DNA of 64,000 bases from an uncultured Acholeplasmataceae bacterium (GCA_927441705.1 CAKMKH010000031.1:1-64000), one strand, 5' to 3'; numbered from the stretch's first letter, positions 19,487 to 30,154 are shown. Numbers and translations are program-made. The notes: a model not told the origin generated them from the sequence alone.

Positions 19487-20494
19487 ATGATACGTATTGC
19501 AGTCGATGGCATGGGTGGAGATTTCGCACCTGAACCTATAGTAAAAGGAACACTTAGCGCTTTAGATAAATTTGAAAATGTTGAGATCGTACTTTTTGGT
19601 GATGAACAAAAAATGGCTCCTTTTTTAAAGGATCATCCTAGACTAAAAGTTGTTCACACACCTTTCTTTTTATCTATGGGAGAAAAAGACCCAATAAAAC
19701 AATATAGAACAAACAAAGAACTATCGATGTTTAAAGCTCTTCAAGCATTAAAAGATAAAGAAGTAGACGCTGTAGTAAGCGCTGGACCTACACAAGCATT
19801 AGTTGTTGGTGGGCATTTTATCGTTAGAAGAATGGCATCAATGAAGAGAGTTGCGATTGCACCAATTATTCCTTCATATGATAAACGAGGAAGAATACTA
19901 CTTGACTCAGGAGCTAATGTAGATTTAAGACCAGAACATCTACGAGATTTTGCAGTTTATGCAACTGTAGTTGCTGAAAAGGTATTAAAAAGAGATAAAC
20001 CAACTGTAGCACTACTTAATATTGGAACTGAAGAAGGCAAGGGTAGAGAATTTGATGTTGAAACTTATAATCTTTTAAAGGTTGAACCAAATATTAACTT
20101 CTATGGGAATTTAGAACCTAAAGAAGTATTTACTACTGAAGCTGATATTCTACTTTCTGATGGATTTACAGGCAATATAGTCATGAAAGCGATGGAAGGT
20201 ACTGCTAAAGGTTTAGGTATGGTATTAAAACGAGAAATTAAATCATCATTGCTTGGTAAAATCGGTGCCATATTGATGAAAAAATCATTAACTAATTTCA
20301 AAAAATCATTAGACGCATCAGAAATTGGTGGTGCACTATTGATGGGACTAGATGGAGTTGTCATCAAGGCTCATGGATCATCAAATGATTATGCATTTTT
20401 TAATGGTATTAGACAAGCAAAAGAAATGGTAGAAGCCGATATCATAAAAAAAGTATCTGAAGCTTTAGAAAAAAAGGAAGTTGAAAATAAATGA
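19487..20494 (+). CDS. plsX: Phosphate acyltransferase PlsX
   Basis: IRIAVDGMGGDFAPEPIVKG; DGVVIKAHGSS. Confidence 0.95.
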   Translation: MIRIAVDGMGGDFAPEPIVKGTLSALDKFENVEIVLFGDEQKMAPFLKDHPRLKVVHTPFFLSMGEKDPIKQYRTNKELSMFKALQALKDKEVDAVVSAGPTQALVVGGHFIVRRMASMKRVAIAPIIPSYDKRGRILLDSGANVDLRPEHLRDFAVYATVVAEKVLKRDKPTVALLNIGTEEGKGREFDVETYNLLKVEPNINFYGNLEPKEVFTTEADILLSDGFTGNIVMKAMEGTAKGLGMVLKREIKSSLLGKIGAILMKKSLTNFKKSLDASEIGGALLMGLDGVVIKAHGSSNDYAFFNGIRQAKEMVEADIIKKVSEALEKKEVENK

Positions 20495-21165
20495 AAGATT
20501 TACTAAATAAGTTAAATCTTTTGTATAAGGATGAATCCCTTTATGTTAGAGCATTAACACATGCATCATATGCATATGAAAATCAAACTGAAAACAATGA
20601 AAAATTAGAGTTTTTAGGAGATGCAGTTATTGAACTTTTAACAAGTGATTATCTTTATCAAAAAGATTTAGCAGATGAAGGTGAACTCACCAAAAGACGT
20701 GCACAAGCCGTTTGTGAGGAAGCACTAGTGATATTTGCAGAGAAAATTGATTTAAAAGATTATTTATTGTTAGGAAAAGGCGAACAATTAAGAGGACCAA
20801 ATCCATCCATGATTGCTGATGCTTTTGAGTCTTTATTTGGTGCTGCATATCTTGACTTAGGATTTAGACAAACACAAAAACTATTTCAAAAAATCATGGT
20901 ACCTCATTTAAACCTTGTATGGGATATAAAAGATTACAAATCAGCGCTTCAAGAATATATTCAAAGCGGAGATAAAAGAAATATAAGTTATCAAATTATA
21001 AAAGAAGTGGGTCCATCCCATAAAAAGATATTTGAAGCTGCTGTAAAATTAGATAATCACATCACACTTGGTATCGGTACAGGAAAATCAAAAAAAGAAG
21101 CTGAACAAAATGCAGCTCACGATGCTTTAAAGAAGGGTAATTATGATTTTAAAGAGATTGTATGA
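20491..21165 (+). CDS. rnc: Ribonuclease III
   Basis: NEKLEFLGDAVIELL; C-terminal dsRBD GTGKSKKEAEQNAAHDAL. Confidence 0.95.
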   Translation: MKDLLNKLNLLYKDESLYVRALTHASYAYENQTENNEKLEFLGDAVIELLTSDYLYQKDLADEGELTKRRAQAVCEEALVIFAEKIDLKDYLLLGKGEQLRGPNPSMIADAFESLFGAAYLDLGFRQTQKLFQKIMVPHLNLVWDIKDYKSALQEYIQSGDKRNISYQIIKEVGPSHKKIFEAAVKLDNHITLGIGTGKSKKEAEQNAAHDALKKGNYDFKEIV

Positions 21166-21757
21166 GGAATATGATTTTTCAATAGAGCGAATATTGCTAA
21201 AAGAATATAGAAAACTTTCTTTAAGCATGCAAGAAGTTACTATACTAATTGCACTATTTTCGATTTATAAAAAACGTAAAACATTTTCTACACTTGCAAT
21301 ATCTAGACGTGTAGAGTATCATTCTAATGAAATTGGAGAAATCGTTGAATCTTTATTAGATAAAGGTTTTTTAACAATCTCTTTAGACTTTAAAGATCAA
21401 AAAGAAAGAGAAGTCTTCGATTTAACACCGACATTTGAAAAAATTGAAAATTTATATAGATTAGAAGAAGCAGAAAAAGAGAAACAAATAATCGAAAATG
21501 ATGTGAGCAATGTCATTTTAAAATTCGAACAAGGATTAGGTAGACCACTAAAATCTTATGAACTAGAAAATATAAGAAAATGGTTTGAAGAAAAGACATA
21601 TAGTTATGATCAAATCATTAAAGCTATTGATCAAGCGGAAGAAAAAGTAAGCATTAAGTATGTAGAGCGAATTTTAACGCAACAACCGATTCATAAAATT
21701 GAAATTGATCAAGATGTTGAAGATGCACTTGATGAAATCTTTAAAAGTATTAAATGA
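21143..21757 (+). CDS. dnaD: DnaD-domain replication protein
   Basis: FEQGLGRPLKSYELENIRKWFEEKTYSYDQIIKAIDQA. Confidence 0.85.
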   Translation: MILKRLYEEYDFSIERILLKEYRKLSLSMQEVTILIALFSIYKKRKTFSTLAISRRVEYHSNEIGEIVESLLDKGFLTISLDFKDQKEREVFDLTPTFEKIENLYRLEEAEKEKQIIENDVSNVILKFEQGLGRPLKSYELENIRKWFEEKTYSYDQIIKAIDQAEEKVSIKYVERILTQQPIHKIEIDQDVEDALDEIFKSIK

Positions 21758-22389
21758 AAAATGCAGAATATATATTAAATACACTTGATCAAATGTTTCC
21801 TAATGCTACAGTCGAACTTAACCATAAAAATAATTTTGAACTATTAGTTGCAGTTGTTCTAAGTGCACAAACAACTGATATAGCAGTTAATAAAGTGACT
21901 CCACAATTATTTGAAAAATACCCTACACCATACGATTTATCTCAAGGTAATCTAAAAGATATAGAAAGTTTAATTAAAACAATCGGTTTATATCATAATA
22001 AAGCGAAGAATATTATAGCATTATCAAATATTTTAGTTGAACGCTATCAAGGGGTTGTCCCATCAAATAGGATAGATTTAGAATCACTTCCTGGAGTAGG
22101 GCGAAAAACAGCAAATGTTGTTTTATCAAATGCCTTTGATACACCTGCTTTAGCTGTAGATACTCATGTTGCAAGAGTATCAGTTAGACTTGGATTCGCT
22201 AAAGAAGGAGATTCTGTATTAATAATTGAACAAAAATTAATGAAAAAAATTCCGAGAGAAAAATGGCAACAAGCTCATCATCAATTTATATTTTTCGGAA
22301 GATATCACTGCTTATCAAGAAGTCCTAAGTGCAGTCAATGTCCATTATTTGATATATGTAAATACAAAGATAAAACAAAGCACTTATGA
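21754..22389 (+). CDS. nth: Endonuclease III
   Basis: LPGVGRKTANVVLSNAF, VDTHVARVSVRLG, C-x6-C-x2-C-x5-C Fe-S cluster motif. Confidence 0.95.
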   Translation: MKNAEYILNTLDQMFPNATVELNHKNNFELLVAVVLSAQTTDIAVNKVTPQLFEKYPTPYDLSQGNLKDIESLIKTIGLYHNKAKNIIALSNILVERYQGVVPSNRIDLESLPGVGRKTANVVLSNAFDTPALAVDTHVARVSVRLGFAKEGDSVLIIEQKLMKKIPREKWQQAHHQFIFFGRYHCLSRSPKCSQCPLFDICKYKDKTKHL

Positions 22390-22433
22390 TAAAGTGAGTT
22401 GATCAACAGCTCATTTTTTTATGTTTTTTTTCA

Positions 22434-22471
22434 AATGTATTTCAAATCTATTCTTATGGATGAAATACATT
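22434..22471. promoter_or_regulatory. Inverted repeat AATGTATTTCA-N16-TGAAATACATT upstream of the HTH/TPR regulator
   Basis: 11-bp perfect arms 22434-22444 and 22461-22471. Confidence 0.7.
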
Positions 22472-22502
22472 ATAAATAATAAAAAATATACGGGAGGGAA
22501 TT

Positions 22503-23735
22503 ATGAGCATCAACATGATTGAACTAAAACATTTAGTTCAAAAAAGACAATCCGGCAAAGAATATATCGGATTACCATTTGGTTCAGCAATTAGATATTT
22601 AAGAAAGGAGTTAAGGATAACATTAGAGGAAGCTAGTAAAGGCATATGCAGTTTGTCTTATCTCTCAAAGGTTGAAAACCAAAACATAAGTGCAAGCGAT
22701 GAGTTTATCGAGAAGTTCAAAAAGAAATATGATATGAAAGATGCATATGACTATGATAAAGATAATTTTAAAGAACAAATAGAGTATATCATTGATGCTT
22801 GTCTAAAAGATCATAAAATAGATCGAAAAATGGTCATGTACTATGATGATCGAGTTGATTATCAATCGCTTTTAGTTGAGTTTGCTTATGAAGTATTAAA
22901 TAATAATTATGATAAAGCAGAACTGTCATACAAAAACTTAGTTCAACTTATATCTTCAATGCCTCAAGAGGCATTTATGATCACAATGATTTTGGTAAAT
23001 CATATTCTTTATTACGAGATGAGATATAGTGATGGATTATCACTTTTAGATATAATTGAAAAACAAGATCCATATTCAAATGAAATTGCATTACTTATCA
23101 AAAAATGGAAATTAAAACATGGTTTTCAAATTAATAATGCAATGCTTGTTTCTACAATTTATCAACCATATGAAAAAGAGCTTATCAAAAAGCATCTATT
23201 TGAACAAGTCAAATCAACAAATGTGCATAAGCTTATGTATCAGTCGAGGTTTATTTCTTGTAAGCGTATGAAAAGTGAAATCTCAGGCATAAATGATCTA
23301 AGTGAAACAGATAAACATTACTTGATTGCAAAATGTCATTTTCATTCAGGTGATTATGAAAAAGCTTTAGCAATAAGTTCAAAATATTACAATCAGTCAG
23401 TGCAGTGGATGGCTTTGCATCTTTTAGCACTAGATCACCTAAAACATGTTGATCCTATTTTTAAAATTCTTGATGAAACAAAAGACTATGAGCATCCACT
23501 TTATAAACTTTTATCAAAACATCTTACAATAAAGTATAAAGCTAAACAAGAAGAAATTGTTAATTACATAAAAAAGGATATACTAGTACATAATTTAATT
23601 ACAGAAGACTATGATATTTTAATCTATCTCATGCGAGATTGCGAAAGATTATTATCCAAATTTCAGTATTATAAAGATGCTGTATCGGTATATCGTCACT
23701 TCTTAAGTAAACTATATAAAAATTCATATGCTTAA
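22503..23735 (+). CDS. HTH (XRE-type) transcriptional regulator with long helical/TPR-like C-terminal domain
   Basis: IRYLRKELRITLEEASKGICSLSYLSKVENQNISA HTH; repeated helical C-terminus (HFHSGDYEKALAIS). Confidence 0.7.
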   Translation: MSINMIELKHLVQKRQSGKEYIGLPFGSAIRYLRKELRITLEEASKGICSLSYLSKVENQNISASDEFIEKFKKKYDMKDAYDYDKDNFKEQIEYIIDACLKDHKIDRKMVMYYDDRVDYQSLLVEFAYEVLNNNYDKAELSYKNLVQLISSMPQEAFMITMILVNHILYYEMRYSDGLSLLDIIEKQDPYSNEIALLIKKWKLKHGFQINNAMLVSTIYQPYEKELIKKHLFEQVKSTNVHKLMYQSRFISCKRMKSEISGINDLSETDKHYLIAKCHFHSGDYEKALAISSKYYNQSVQWMALHLLALDHLKHVDPIFKILDETKDYEHPLYKLLSKHLTIKYKAKQEEIVNYIKKDILVHNLITEDYDILIYLMRDCERLLSKFQYYKDAVSVYRHFLSKLYKNSYA

Positions 23736-23844
23736 GCAAATATTAAGAAATAAGATGGCAACATCTTATTTTTTTGCCTTATTCAAGCCATATTGTATTG
23801 ACTAAATAAAGTTATTAATATATACTATTTAGGGCTAAGGAGGG

Positions 23845-25695
23845 ATGAACATGCGCACAATAAAACTATTCAGATTAGCTAAAGGGTTCTTATTTCTATT
23901 CATTATTGCTGCCTTGTTAACAACAATTCATCAATATACATATTCAAATGTTCCCTTGTTTACTCAGTATTTAATTAAAACTTTATTAGATCAACCAGGC
24001 ATAGCTGATGGTAGTGTTAGTGTAGGTGAAGTAAACCTGCCTTCTTTTGTGTTAACCTTCTTTAGACGAGATACAGAAATCTTAAATATAATATTACGTA
24101 TTGCAGCTGCATTACTTATTTTACAGGTATTTAGATTCTCATTGAGATTTTTTGAAATGTGGATTAAAGGTGCTTTACTAGAAAAAATGGCAGAAAAGAT
24201 GAGAATAGGTTTATATGGACATATTCAAGACCTTGATTATGAATTTCATAATAATGCAGATACTGGAGATTTGATTCAAAGATGTACAACTGATGTAGAG
24301 ACTACTACAACGTTTTTAACAACAAGAATGCTAGATTTGATATATTTAATAGTAACACTAATCTTTGGTGCTTACCAATTATTCTATATTAATTCTACGA
24401 TGGTATGGATATCTCTTTCATTAATTCCTTTAGTAGCAACATCATCTATTATATACTTTGTTAAGATTGATAAAATATTTCAAAACATTGAAGAAACTGA
24501 ATCTTCAATGATGACGGTTGTTCAAGAAAACTTATCAGGTTCAAGAGTGGTAAGAGCATTTGCGAATGAAGCTTTTGAAATAACAAAAATGGAAACTAAA
24601 AATAGAGAATACGCTGACGCACTTAAAAAAGCAAGCGGTATTGTTGCAGTTTATTGGGGAAGCATGGATTTTATTAGTATTACTCAATACTTAGTAATTA
24701 TTGCTGTAGGTGTATTCGCAGTTAGAAATCAAACGATGGATGCTGCAGGTGTTGTTGCATCACTTGCCCTTGTTGGGATGTTAATTTGGCCAATTAGAGG
24801 GTTAGGACGTATTATTAGCGATTATGGTAAAGCACTCGTTGCATCAGATAGAATCTATCATATTTTAGAAAAACCAAGCGAGTATTTAAACGATGGCAAA
24901 CAAGAGCCAACAATCAGAGGTAACATTGAATTTAAGAATGTATCATTTAGATTTCCAGATACTCAAGAGCATTTATTAAAAGATGTTAACTTTAAGATTA
25001 AAGCTGGACAAACAGTTGCAATCATCGGTAGAACGGGTAGTGGAAAATCAACCATTATAAATATATTAATGCGTATGCATGAATATCAAAGTGGTCAAAT
25101 ATTGATTGATCAAGTACCATTAAATGATATTAAGAAAAAATATATTAGAAACCAAATAGGCGTAGTTTTACAAGATCCATTCTTATATTCGAAAACAGTT
25201 TATGAAAATATAGCGATTGCACATAAAGATGCGCTAAAAGATCGAGTTATAAAAGCAGCAGAAATAGCTGCATTAGAAAAAGACATTAGAACCTTCAAAA
25301 AAGGTTATGAAACAATAGTTGGTGAAAAAGGTACTACTTTATCAGGCGGACAAAAACAAAGAGTTGCAATTGCACGTGTTTTAGTTCAAGACAAACCAAT
25401 TTTAATATTTGATGATGCTTTAAGTGCTGTTGATACGCAAACAGACATAATGATAAGACAAGCATTACTTGCAAAACAACATAAACAAACAACCATCATC
25501 ATTACACACCGAATCACTACTGCGAAAGAAGCAGATCAAATTATCGTCTTAGATAAAGGATCTATCGAAGCAATTGGTACCCATGAGCAATTAAGTCAAC
25601 AAGATGGATTATACAAAAAACTATGGGATATCCAAGGTAAGTTAGAAAGAGAATTTGAAAAGACTGTGAAGGTAGGTGACGAAAATGCATCATGA
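23845..25695 (+). CDS. ABC exporter half-transporter (permease + ATPase), subunit 1
   Basis: Walker A IGRTGSGKSTI, signature LSGGQKQRVAIARVL. Confidence 0.92.
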   Translation: MNMRTIKLFRLAKGFLFLFIIAALLTTIHQYTYSNVPLFTQYLIKTLLDQPGIADGSVSVGEVNLPSFVLTFFRRDTEILNIILRIAAALLILQVFRFSLRFFEMWIKGALLEKMAEKMRIGLYGHIQDLDYEFHNNADTGDLIQRCTTDVETTTTFLTTRMLDLIYLIVTLIFGAYQLFYINSTMVWISLSLIPLVATSSIIYFVKIDKIFQNIEETESSMMTVVQENLSGSRVVRAFANEAFEITKMETKNREYADALKKASGIVAVYWGSMDFISITQYLVIIAVGVFAVRNQTMDAAGVVASLALVGMLIWPIRGLGRIISDYGKALVASDRIYHILEKPSEYLNDGKQEPTIRGNIEFKNVSFRFPDTQEHLLKDVNFKIKAGQTVAIIGRTGSGKSTIINILMRMHEYQSGQILIDQVPLNDIKKKYIRNQIGVVLQDPFLYSKTVYENIAIAHKDALKDRVIKAAEIAALEKDIRTFKKGYETIVGEKGTTLSGGQKQRVAIARVLVQDKPILIFDDALSAVDTQTDIMIRQALLAKQHKQTTIIITHRITTAKEADQIIVLDKGSIEAIGTHEQLSQQDGLYKKLWDIQGKLEREFEKTVKVGDENAS

Positions 25696-27514
25696 AGATG
25701 ACAATGATGTTCAGTATAAAGTTCAGCTATCAACATGGAAAAAAATTATTGGTATTGTTTTTCAATCTAAAAAGAGAATCGTTTTATTAATCTTGTTTTC
25801 GAGTTTTGTTGCAGTATTAGATGCAATGATTCCACTTATTAACAGATATGCAATTGACGTCTTCTTTATCGAAGGAGATTATTCAACTTGGCCATATTTT
25901 GTTGCGGTAAACATATTTGTTGCTGCTGGTTTTGGTATTTCTGTTTGGGGATTTATTCGTCAGGCGGGTATCATTGAAGCAGAAACAAGTTATGAATTAA
26001 GAAGACAAGCTTTCAAAAATTTACAAAAATTGTCATATAGCTATTTTGATCAAACGCCACAAGGCTGGATCATGGCTAGAATGACTTCAGATGCAAGAAG
26101 ACTATCATTAATTATTTCTTGGGGTTTAGTTGATTTTGTTTGGGCTGGTTTATCCATGCTATTTATTATGATCATTTTATACATTACATTCTTTAAATTG
26201 GCAGTTATCGTAACGCTAGTTGTACCAGTGATGTTTGTAGTTGCATATTTCTTTAGAAAACTAATTTTAAAACAACATCGTATTGCAAGAAAGCACAATT
26301 CACAATTAACAGCACAATATAACGAAGGATTTTTAGGTGCCAAAACAACGAAAAGTTTAAGTATTGAAGGTCAAAATTTTGATGAGTTCTCATATACTGC
26401 TCATCAATTAAAAACTGCAAGCATTAGAGCAGTTATATCATCAGCTGTATTCTCATCCATACTTTTAGTATTAGCATACTTTGCAGTAGGCACAACAATG
26501 TTTCAAGGCTCTATTTATGTATTGGAATTTATTATTACAGTAGGGACCTTACAAATGTTTATTGCTTATGCTGTCAATTTCTTTGAACCAATCATGGCTA
26601 TCTCAAGAATTCTATCAGATTTCCAGAATGCTCAAGCATCAGCTGAACGTATTGTTGGTTTAATAGAAACACCATCTGATTTAGTTGACACAAAAGAAGT
26701 TGAAGAAGAATATGGCACACTTTTTAATGATAAATTAGAAAATTGGGAAGAATTACAGGGTGAAGTTGAGTTTAGAGATGTTACATTTTATTATTTAGAA
26801 AATGAAATGATTCTAGAAAACTTTAGTTTAAAAGTTAAACCGGGAACAAATGTTGCTCTAGTTGGGCACACAGGGTCTGGTAAAACGACACTAGTTAATC
26901 TTTTATCAAGATTTTATGAACCAAAAGGTGGACAAATATTAATTGATGGTAAAGATTATAAATCAAGAAGTATCCATTGGTTACACAAACGATTGGGTTA
27001 TGTATTACAATCTCCACATTTATTTAGTACAACAGTTTTAGAAAATATTAGATATGGAAGACTAACCGCAAACGATGAAGAAGTTAAATATGCTGCTAAG
27101 ATGGTTGGTGTTGATGATTTTGTTAAGCATTTAGATAAAGGTTATGATACATTTGTTGGCGAGGGTGGTAATTTATTATCTGTTGGTCAAAAACAATTGA
27201 TATCTTTTGCAAGAGCTGTTTTAGCGGATCCTAAAATTCTTATTTTAGATGAAGCTACCTCTTCAATTGACTCTGAATCTGAACTTGTCATTCAACAAGC
27301 AACTGATAAACTTCTTAAAGGTAGAACTAGTTTCATAGTTGCACATAGATTATCAACAATTGTTAAGAGTGATTTGATTGTTATGCTCGAGATGGGTAAA
27401 ATCATTGAAATGGGCACTCATGATGAACTGATAGCTGCTAGAGGTCAATATTACGACTTATATCGAAATCAATTCTTTAGAGAAAATGAAGATCGATTTA
27501 ACTTAGGTGAATAA
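25676..27514 (+). CDS. ABC exporter half-transporter, subunit 2
   Basis: Walker A VGHTGSGKTTL; degenerate signature LLSVGQKQLISFARAVL; ILDEATSSID. Confidence 0.92.
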   Translation: MTKMHHEDDNDVQYKVQLSTWKKIIGIVFQSKKRIVLLILFSSFVAVLDAMIPLINRYAIDVFFIEGDYSTWPYFVAVNIFVAAGFGISVWGFIRQAGIIEAETSYELRRQAFKNLQKLSYSYFDQTPQGWIMARMTSDARRLSLIISWGLVDFVWAGLSMLFIMIILYITFFKLAVIVTLVVPVMFVVAYFFRKLILKQHRIARKHNSQLTAQYNEGFLGAKTTKSLSIEGQNFDEFSYTAHQLKTASIRAVISSAVFSSILLVLAYFAVGTTMFQGSIYVLEFIITVGTLQMFIAYAVNFFEPIMAISRILSDFQNAQASAERIVGLIETPSDLVDTKEVEEEYGTLFNDKLENWEELQGEVEFRDVTFYYLENEMILENFSLKVKPGTNVALVGHTGSGKTTLVNLLSRFYEPKGGQILIDGKDYKSRSIHWLHKRLGYVLQSPHLFSTTVLENIRYGRLTANDEEVKYAAKMVGVDDFVKHLDKGYDTFVGEGGNLLSVGQKQLISFARAVLADPKILILDEATSSIDSESELVIQQATDKLLKGRTSFIVAHRLSTIVKSDLIVMLEMGKIIEMGTHDELIAARGQYYDLYRNQFFRENEDRFNLGE

Positions 27515-27521
27515 AAAAAGT

Positions 27522-27573
27522 AAAAAGACATCAAAATCTCTATGATGAAATAGAGGTGATATGATGTCTTTTT
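27522..27573 (+). terminator. Terminator-like compound hairpin (12-bp outer stem, 6-bp inner stem) containing the RBS and start codon of the next gene
   Basis: aaaaagacatca 27522-27533 / tgatgtcttttt 27562-27573; inner ctctat 27538-27543 / atagag 27550-27555. Confidence 0.8.
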
Positions 27574-29627
27574 TCTTTTCTTTTTTTAGACTAACTATTT
27601 TTTTATTTAACGTTATCTGGGTAGATACAATAGTAGATGTTCCAGTGCATTCTGATATTAATGATTATGTTGATCTACCACAAGCTTTTTTATATGAAGA
27701 TGGGGAAATTGTTGAAAATGCAGTTCCATACTATAGAAATAACGGTGTAGATCGAACGTTTTTATCTACTGTTAATACAAATTATGTAAAAGCATATAAT
27801 ATTTATTATGAAGTATATTTTGCATTATATGATATAACCGATAAGGTTCAAATCACTTTTAATGTTGTAGATCAAACAAATCCAGTCATTTCGAATTTAT
27901 CAGAATATACAATAGATATAGGAGATAAATTACCAGATTTTAGAAATTATCTTGTCTTTGAAGATAATTATGATAGTTCAGATCAATTAATTATTGATAT
28001 CAATACTACGTTAGTTATAGAGAGTCAAATCGGTTCATATCCTATTTTATATACGATTAGAGATTCATCAAATAATAGCCAAACTTATGAAACGTTACTT
28101 CATATTATAGATAGAATACCACCTAGTATCACTTTAATTAAACCCATAGTGATAGATGTACATACCGCCATTGAGAAAGAGAAGTTTTTAAAAATAGAAG
28201 ATAATTATGATCTAAATTTAAACATCCATATAGATGACAAAAACGTAGATTATCATATCATAGGAAATTATGAATTCACCATAACTGCAATAGATTCGTC
28301 AAAGAATTTTAATCAAAAAGTTTATACAGTCTCAATTGTTGATCGAATATCGCCAACAATCATATTGAAGTCTTATCCTGAAACTATTAATGTTTTTGAA
28401 GAGATAACAGATCAACTGCTAAGGAGTTATGTACTAGCATTAGAAGATAATTACGATATAATTGATATTAAACAAATTCATATTACACATGATATTGATA
28501 CGGCTCGAGTTGGAAAATATAAAATTTATTATCAAGTGAGAGATTCATCTTTAAACGAAGCAAATATCTCTTTAGAAGTTGAGGTTGTTGATCAAGTAAA
28601 ACCAAATATAGAAATCATAGAACCTTTTATTTTTGAAGTGTTTAGTGAACCTTCAAGTCTATATAATCATTTTGTTATGAATGATAATTATTGTTCTACA
28701 GATGATTTGAAAACGACTATAACAACAAATTATAAACTCGATGTTATCGGAAAATATGATATTAAAATTGAAGTAGTTGATACGTATAAAAATAAGGCAG
28801 TCTATATGGGGATTATTGAAATCATCGATAGCACACCTCCTGAAATTATAGAATTATCAGAAATTATTATTACAGATTTTAAAGAAAAAGATTTATCGAT
28901 TTATTTTAGAGCTATTGATGGATATGATCAAAGCGATTTAGAAATATATGTCGATGATCAATTAGTTATCTACGATAAAATAGGTGATTATGAGATTACA
29001 GTTTATGCATATGACCAATCGAATAATGAGGCAATGACAACGTCTTCAGTTATTATCATTGATATAAGCGCACCTACTTTAATACTAACTCATGATTTCA
29101 TAAATTTAGGAATAGGTGAACAAAAGGTAGACTTATATGATTACGTCTTAGAAATTCATGATAATTATGATACTCTTGATAAAAACAATCTTATGATTGA
29201 ATCATCCATAAACTATCAAATTCCTGGAACCTACAAAGTTACATATCTAATTATGGATAGCTCACTCAATCAAACCATGAAATCACTAAATGTATACATT
29301 AATGATTATGATAAACCAAATATAAATGCAGATACAATGTATATTAATATGTATGAAACAGTTGATCTTCTTGAAGGTTTATCTATATCTGATAATGTAG
29401 GTGTATTAGGCATATATTTTAATCCAAAAGTGATAGATACATCATATCCGGGCACGTATAAAGTCACTTATATCGTTATAGATGAAAGTGGAAATACGAA
29501 TCAATTGATTAGGGAAATACACATTAATGAAATTGAAAAACCTCTTAAAATAGAGGCATTTATTCCAATAATTATTGTATCAATTCTATCAGTATCAGTG
29601 ATATATTACTTATACAAAAAAATATAA
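27561..29627 (+). CDS. Surface-exposed membrane-anchored protein with about six to seven Ig-like (DUF5011/HYR-like) repeats
   Basis: N-terminal hydrophobic signal, repeated '...ED(N)NYD...' Ig-like units, C-terminal TM helix. Confidence 0.75.
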   Translation: MMSFFFSFFRLTIFLFNVIWVDTIVDVPVHSDINDYVDLPQAFLYEDGEIVENAVPYYRNNGVDRTFLSTVNTNYVKAYNIYYEVYFALYDITDKVQITFNVVDQTNPVISNLSEYTIDIGDKLPDFRNYLVFEDNYDSSDQLIIDINTTLVIESQIGSYPILYTIRDSSNNSQTYETLLHIIDRIPPSITLIKPIVIDVHTAIEKEKFLKIEDNYDLNLNIHIDDKNVDYHIIGNYEFTITAIDSSKNFNQKVYTVSIVDRISPTIILKSYPETINVFEEITDQLLRSYVLALEDNYDIIDIKQIHITHDIDTARVGKYKIYYQVRDSSLNEANISLEVEVVDQVKPNIEIIEPFIFEVFSEPSSLYNHFVMNDNYCSTDDLKTTITTNYKLDVIGKYDIKIEVVDTYKNKAVYMGIIEIIDSTPPEIIELSEIIITDFKEKDLSIYFRAIDGYDQSDLEIYVDDQLVIYDKIGDYEITVYAYDQSNNEAMTTSSVIIIDISAPTLILTHDFINLGIGEQKVDLYDYVLEIHDNYDTLDKNNLMIESSINYQIPGTYKVTYLIMDSSLNQTMKSLNVYINDYDKPNINADTMYINMYETVDLLEGLSISDNVGVLGIYFNPKVIDTSYPGTYKVTYIVIDESGNTNQLIREIHINEIEKPLKIEAFIPIIIVSILSVSVIYYLYKKI

Positions 29628-29711
29628 ATTATATCTTTTGACTTTAGTCTTTAATTAAACTATAATATGAGCGTAATAAAGATATATACTATAAAAAAGG
29701 AGTGTCAAAAT

Positions 29712-30140
29712 ATGGCTGACGTATTATTAGTTTACTGGAGTGGTACAGGCAATACTGAAATCATGGCAGAAAAAGTTAAAGAAGGTCTTGAATCTTCAGG
29801 ATTATCAGTTGACTATAGAGCTGTAGATGCAATTGAAGCTGATGAAGTTTCTGCATTCGATAAAGTAGTATTTGGATGCCCATCAATGGGTGTAGAAACA
29901 TTGGAAGAAGATGAATTTGAACCTTTCTTTGAAGCAATTGAAGGTTCTTTAGCAGGAAAAAAAGTTGCTTTATTCGGATCTTATGGTTGGGGTGAAGGTG
30001 AATGGATGGAAGCATGGGAAGACCGTGTAAAGGATGCTGGTGCAGAGTTATTTGAATCAGGATTAAAAATCAATTCGACTCCAAGCAGTGAAGAAGAAGA
30101 TGAATGTGTTGAATTTGGTTCAGCATTCGCAAAATTCTAA
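29712..30140 (+). CDS. Flavodoxin (start adjusted from 29667 to ATG 29712, preceded by an aaaggagtg RBS)
   Basis: VLLVYWSGTGNTEIMAEKVKEGL FMN-binding motif; FGSYGWGEGEWME. Confidence 0.92.
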   Translation: MADVLLVYWSGTGNTEIMAEKVKEGLESSGLSVDYRAVDAIEADEVSAFDKVVFGCPSMGVETLEEDEFEPFFEAIEGSLAGKKVALFGSYGWGEGEWMEAWEDRVKDAGAELFESGLKINSTPSSEEEDECVEFGSAFAKF

Positions 30141-30154
30141 TTAAACATATTAAA

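Noticed and set aside
29667-29711. N-terminal extension of flavodoxin
   Set aside because: ATG 29712 has a strong RBS and starts the flavodoxin fold directly; the upstream codons cover the promoter/RBS.
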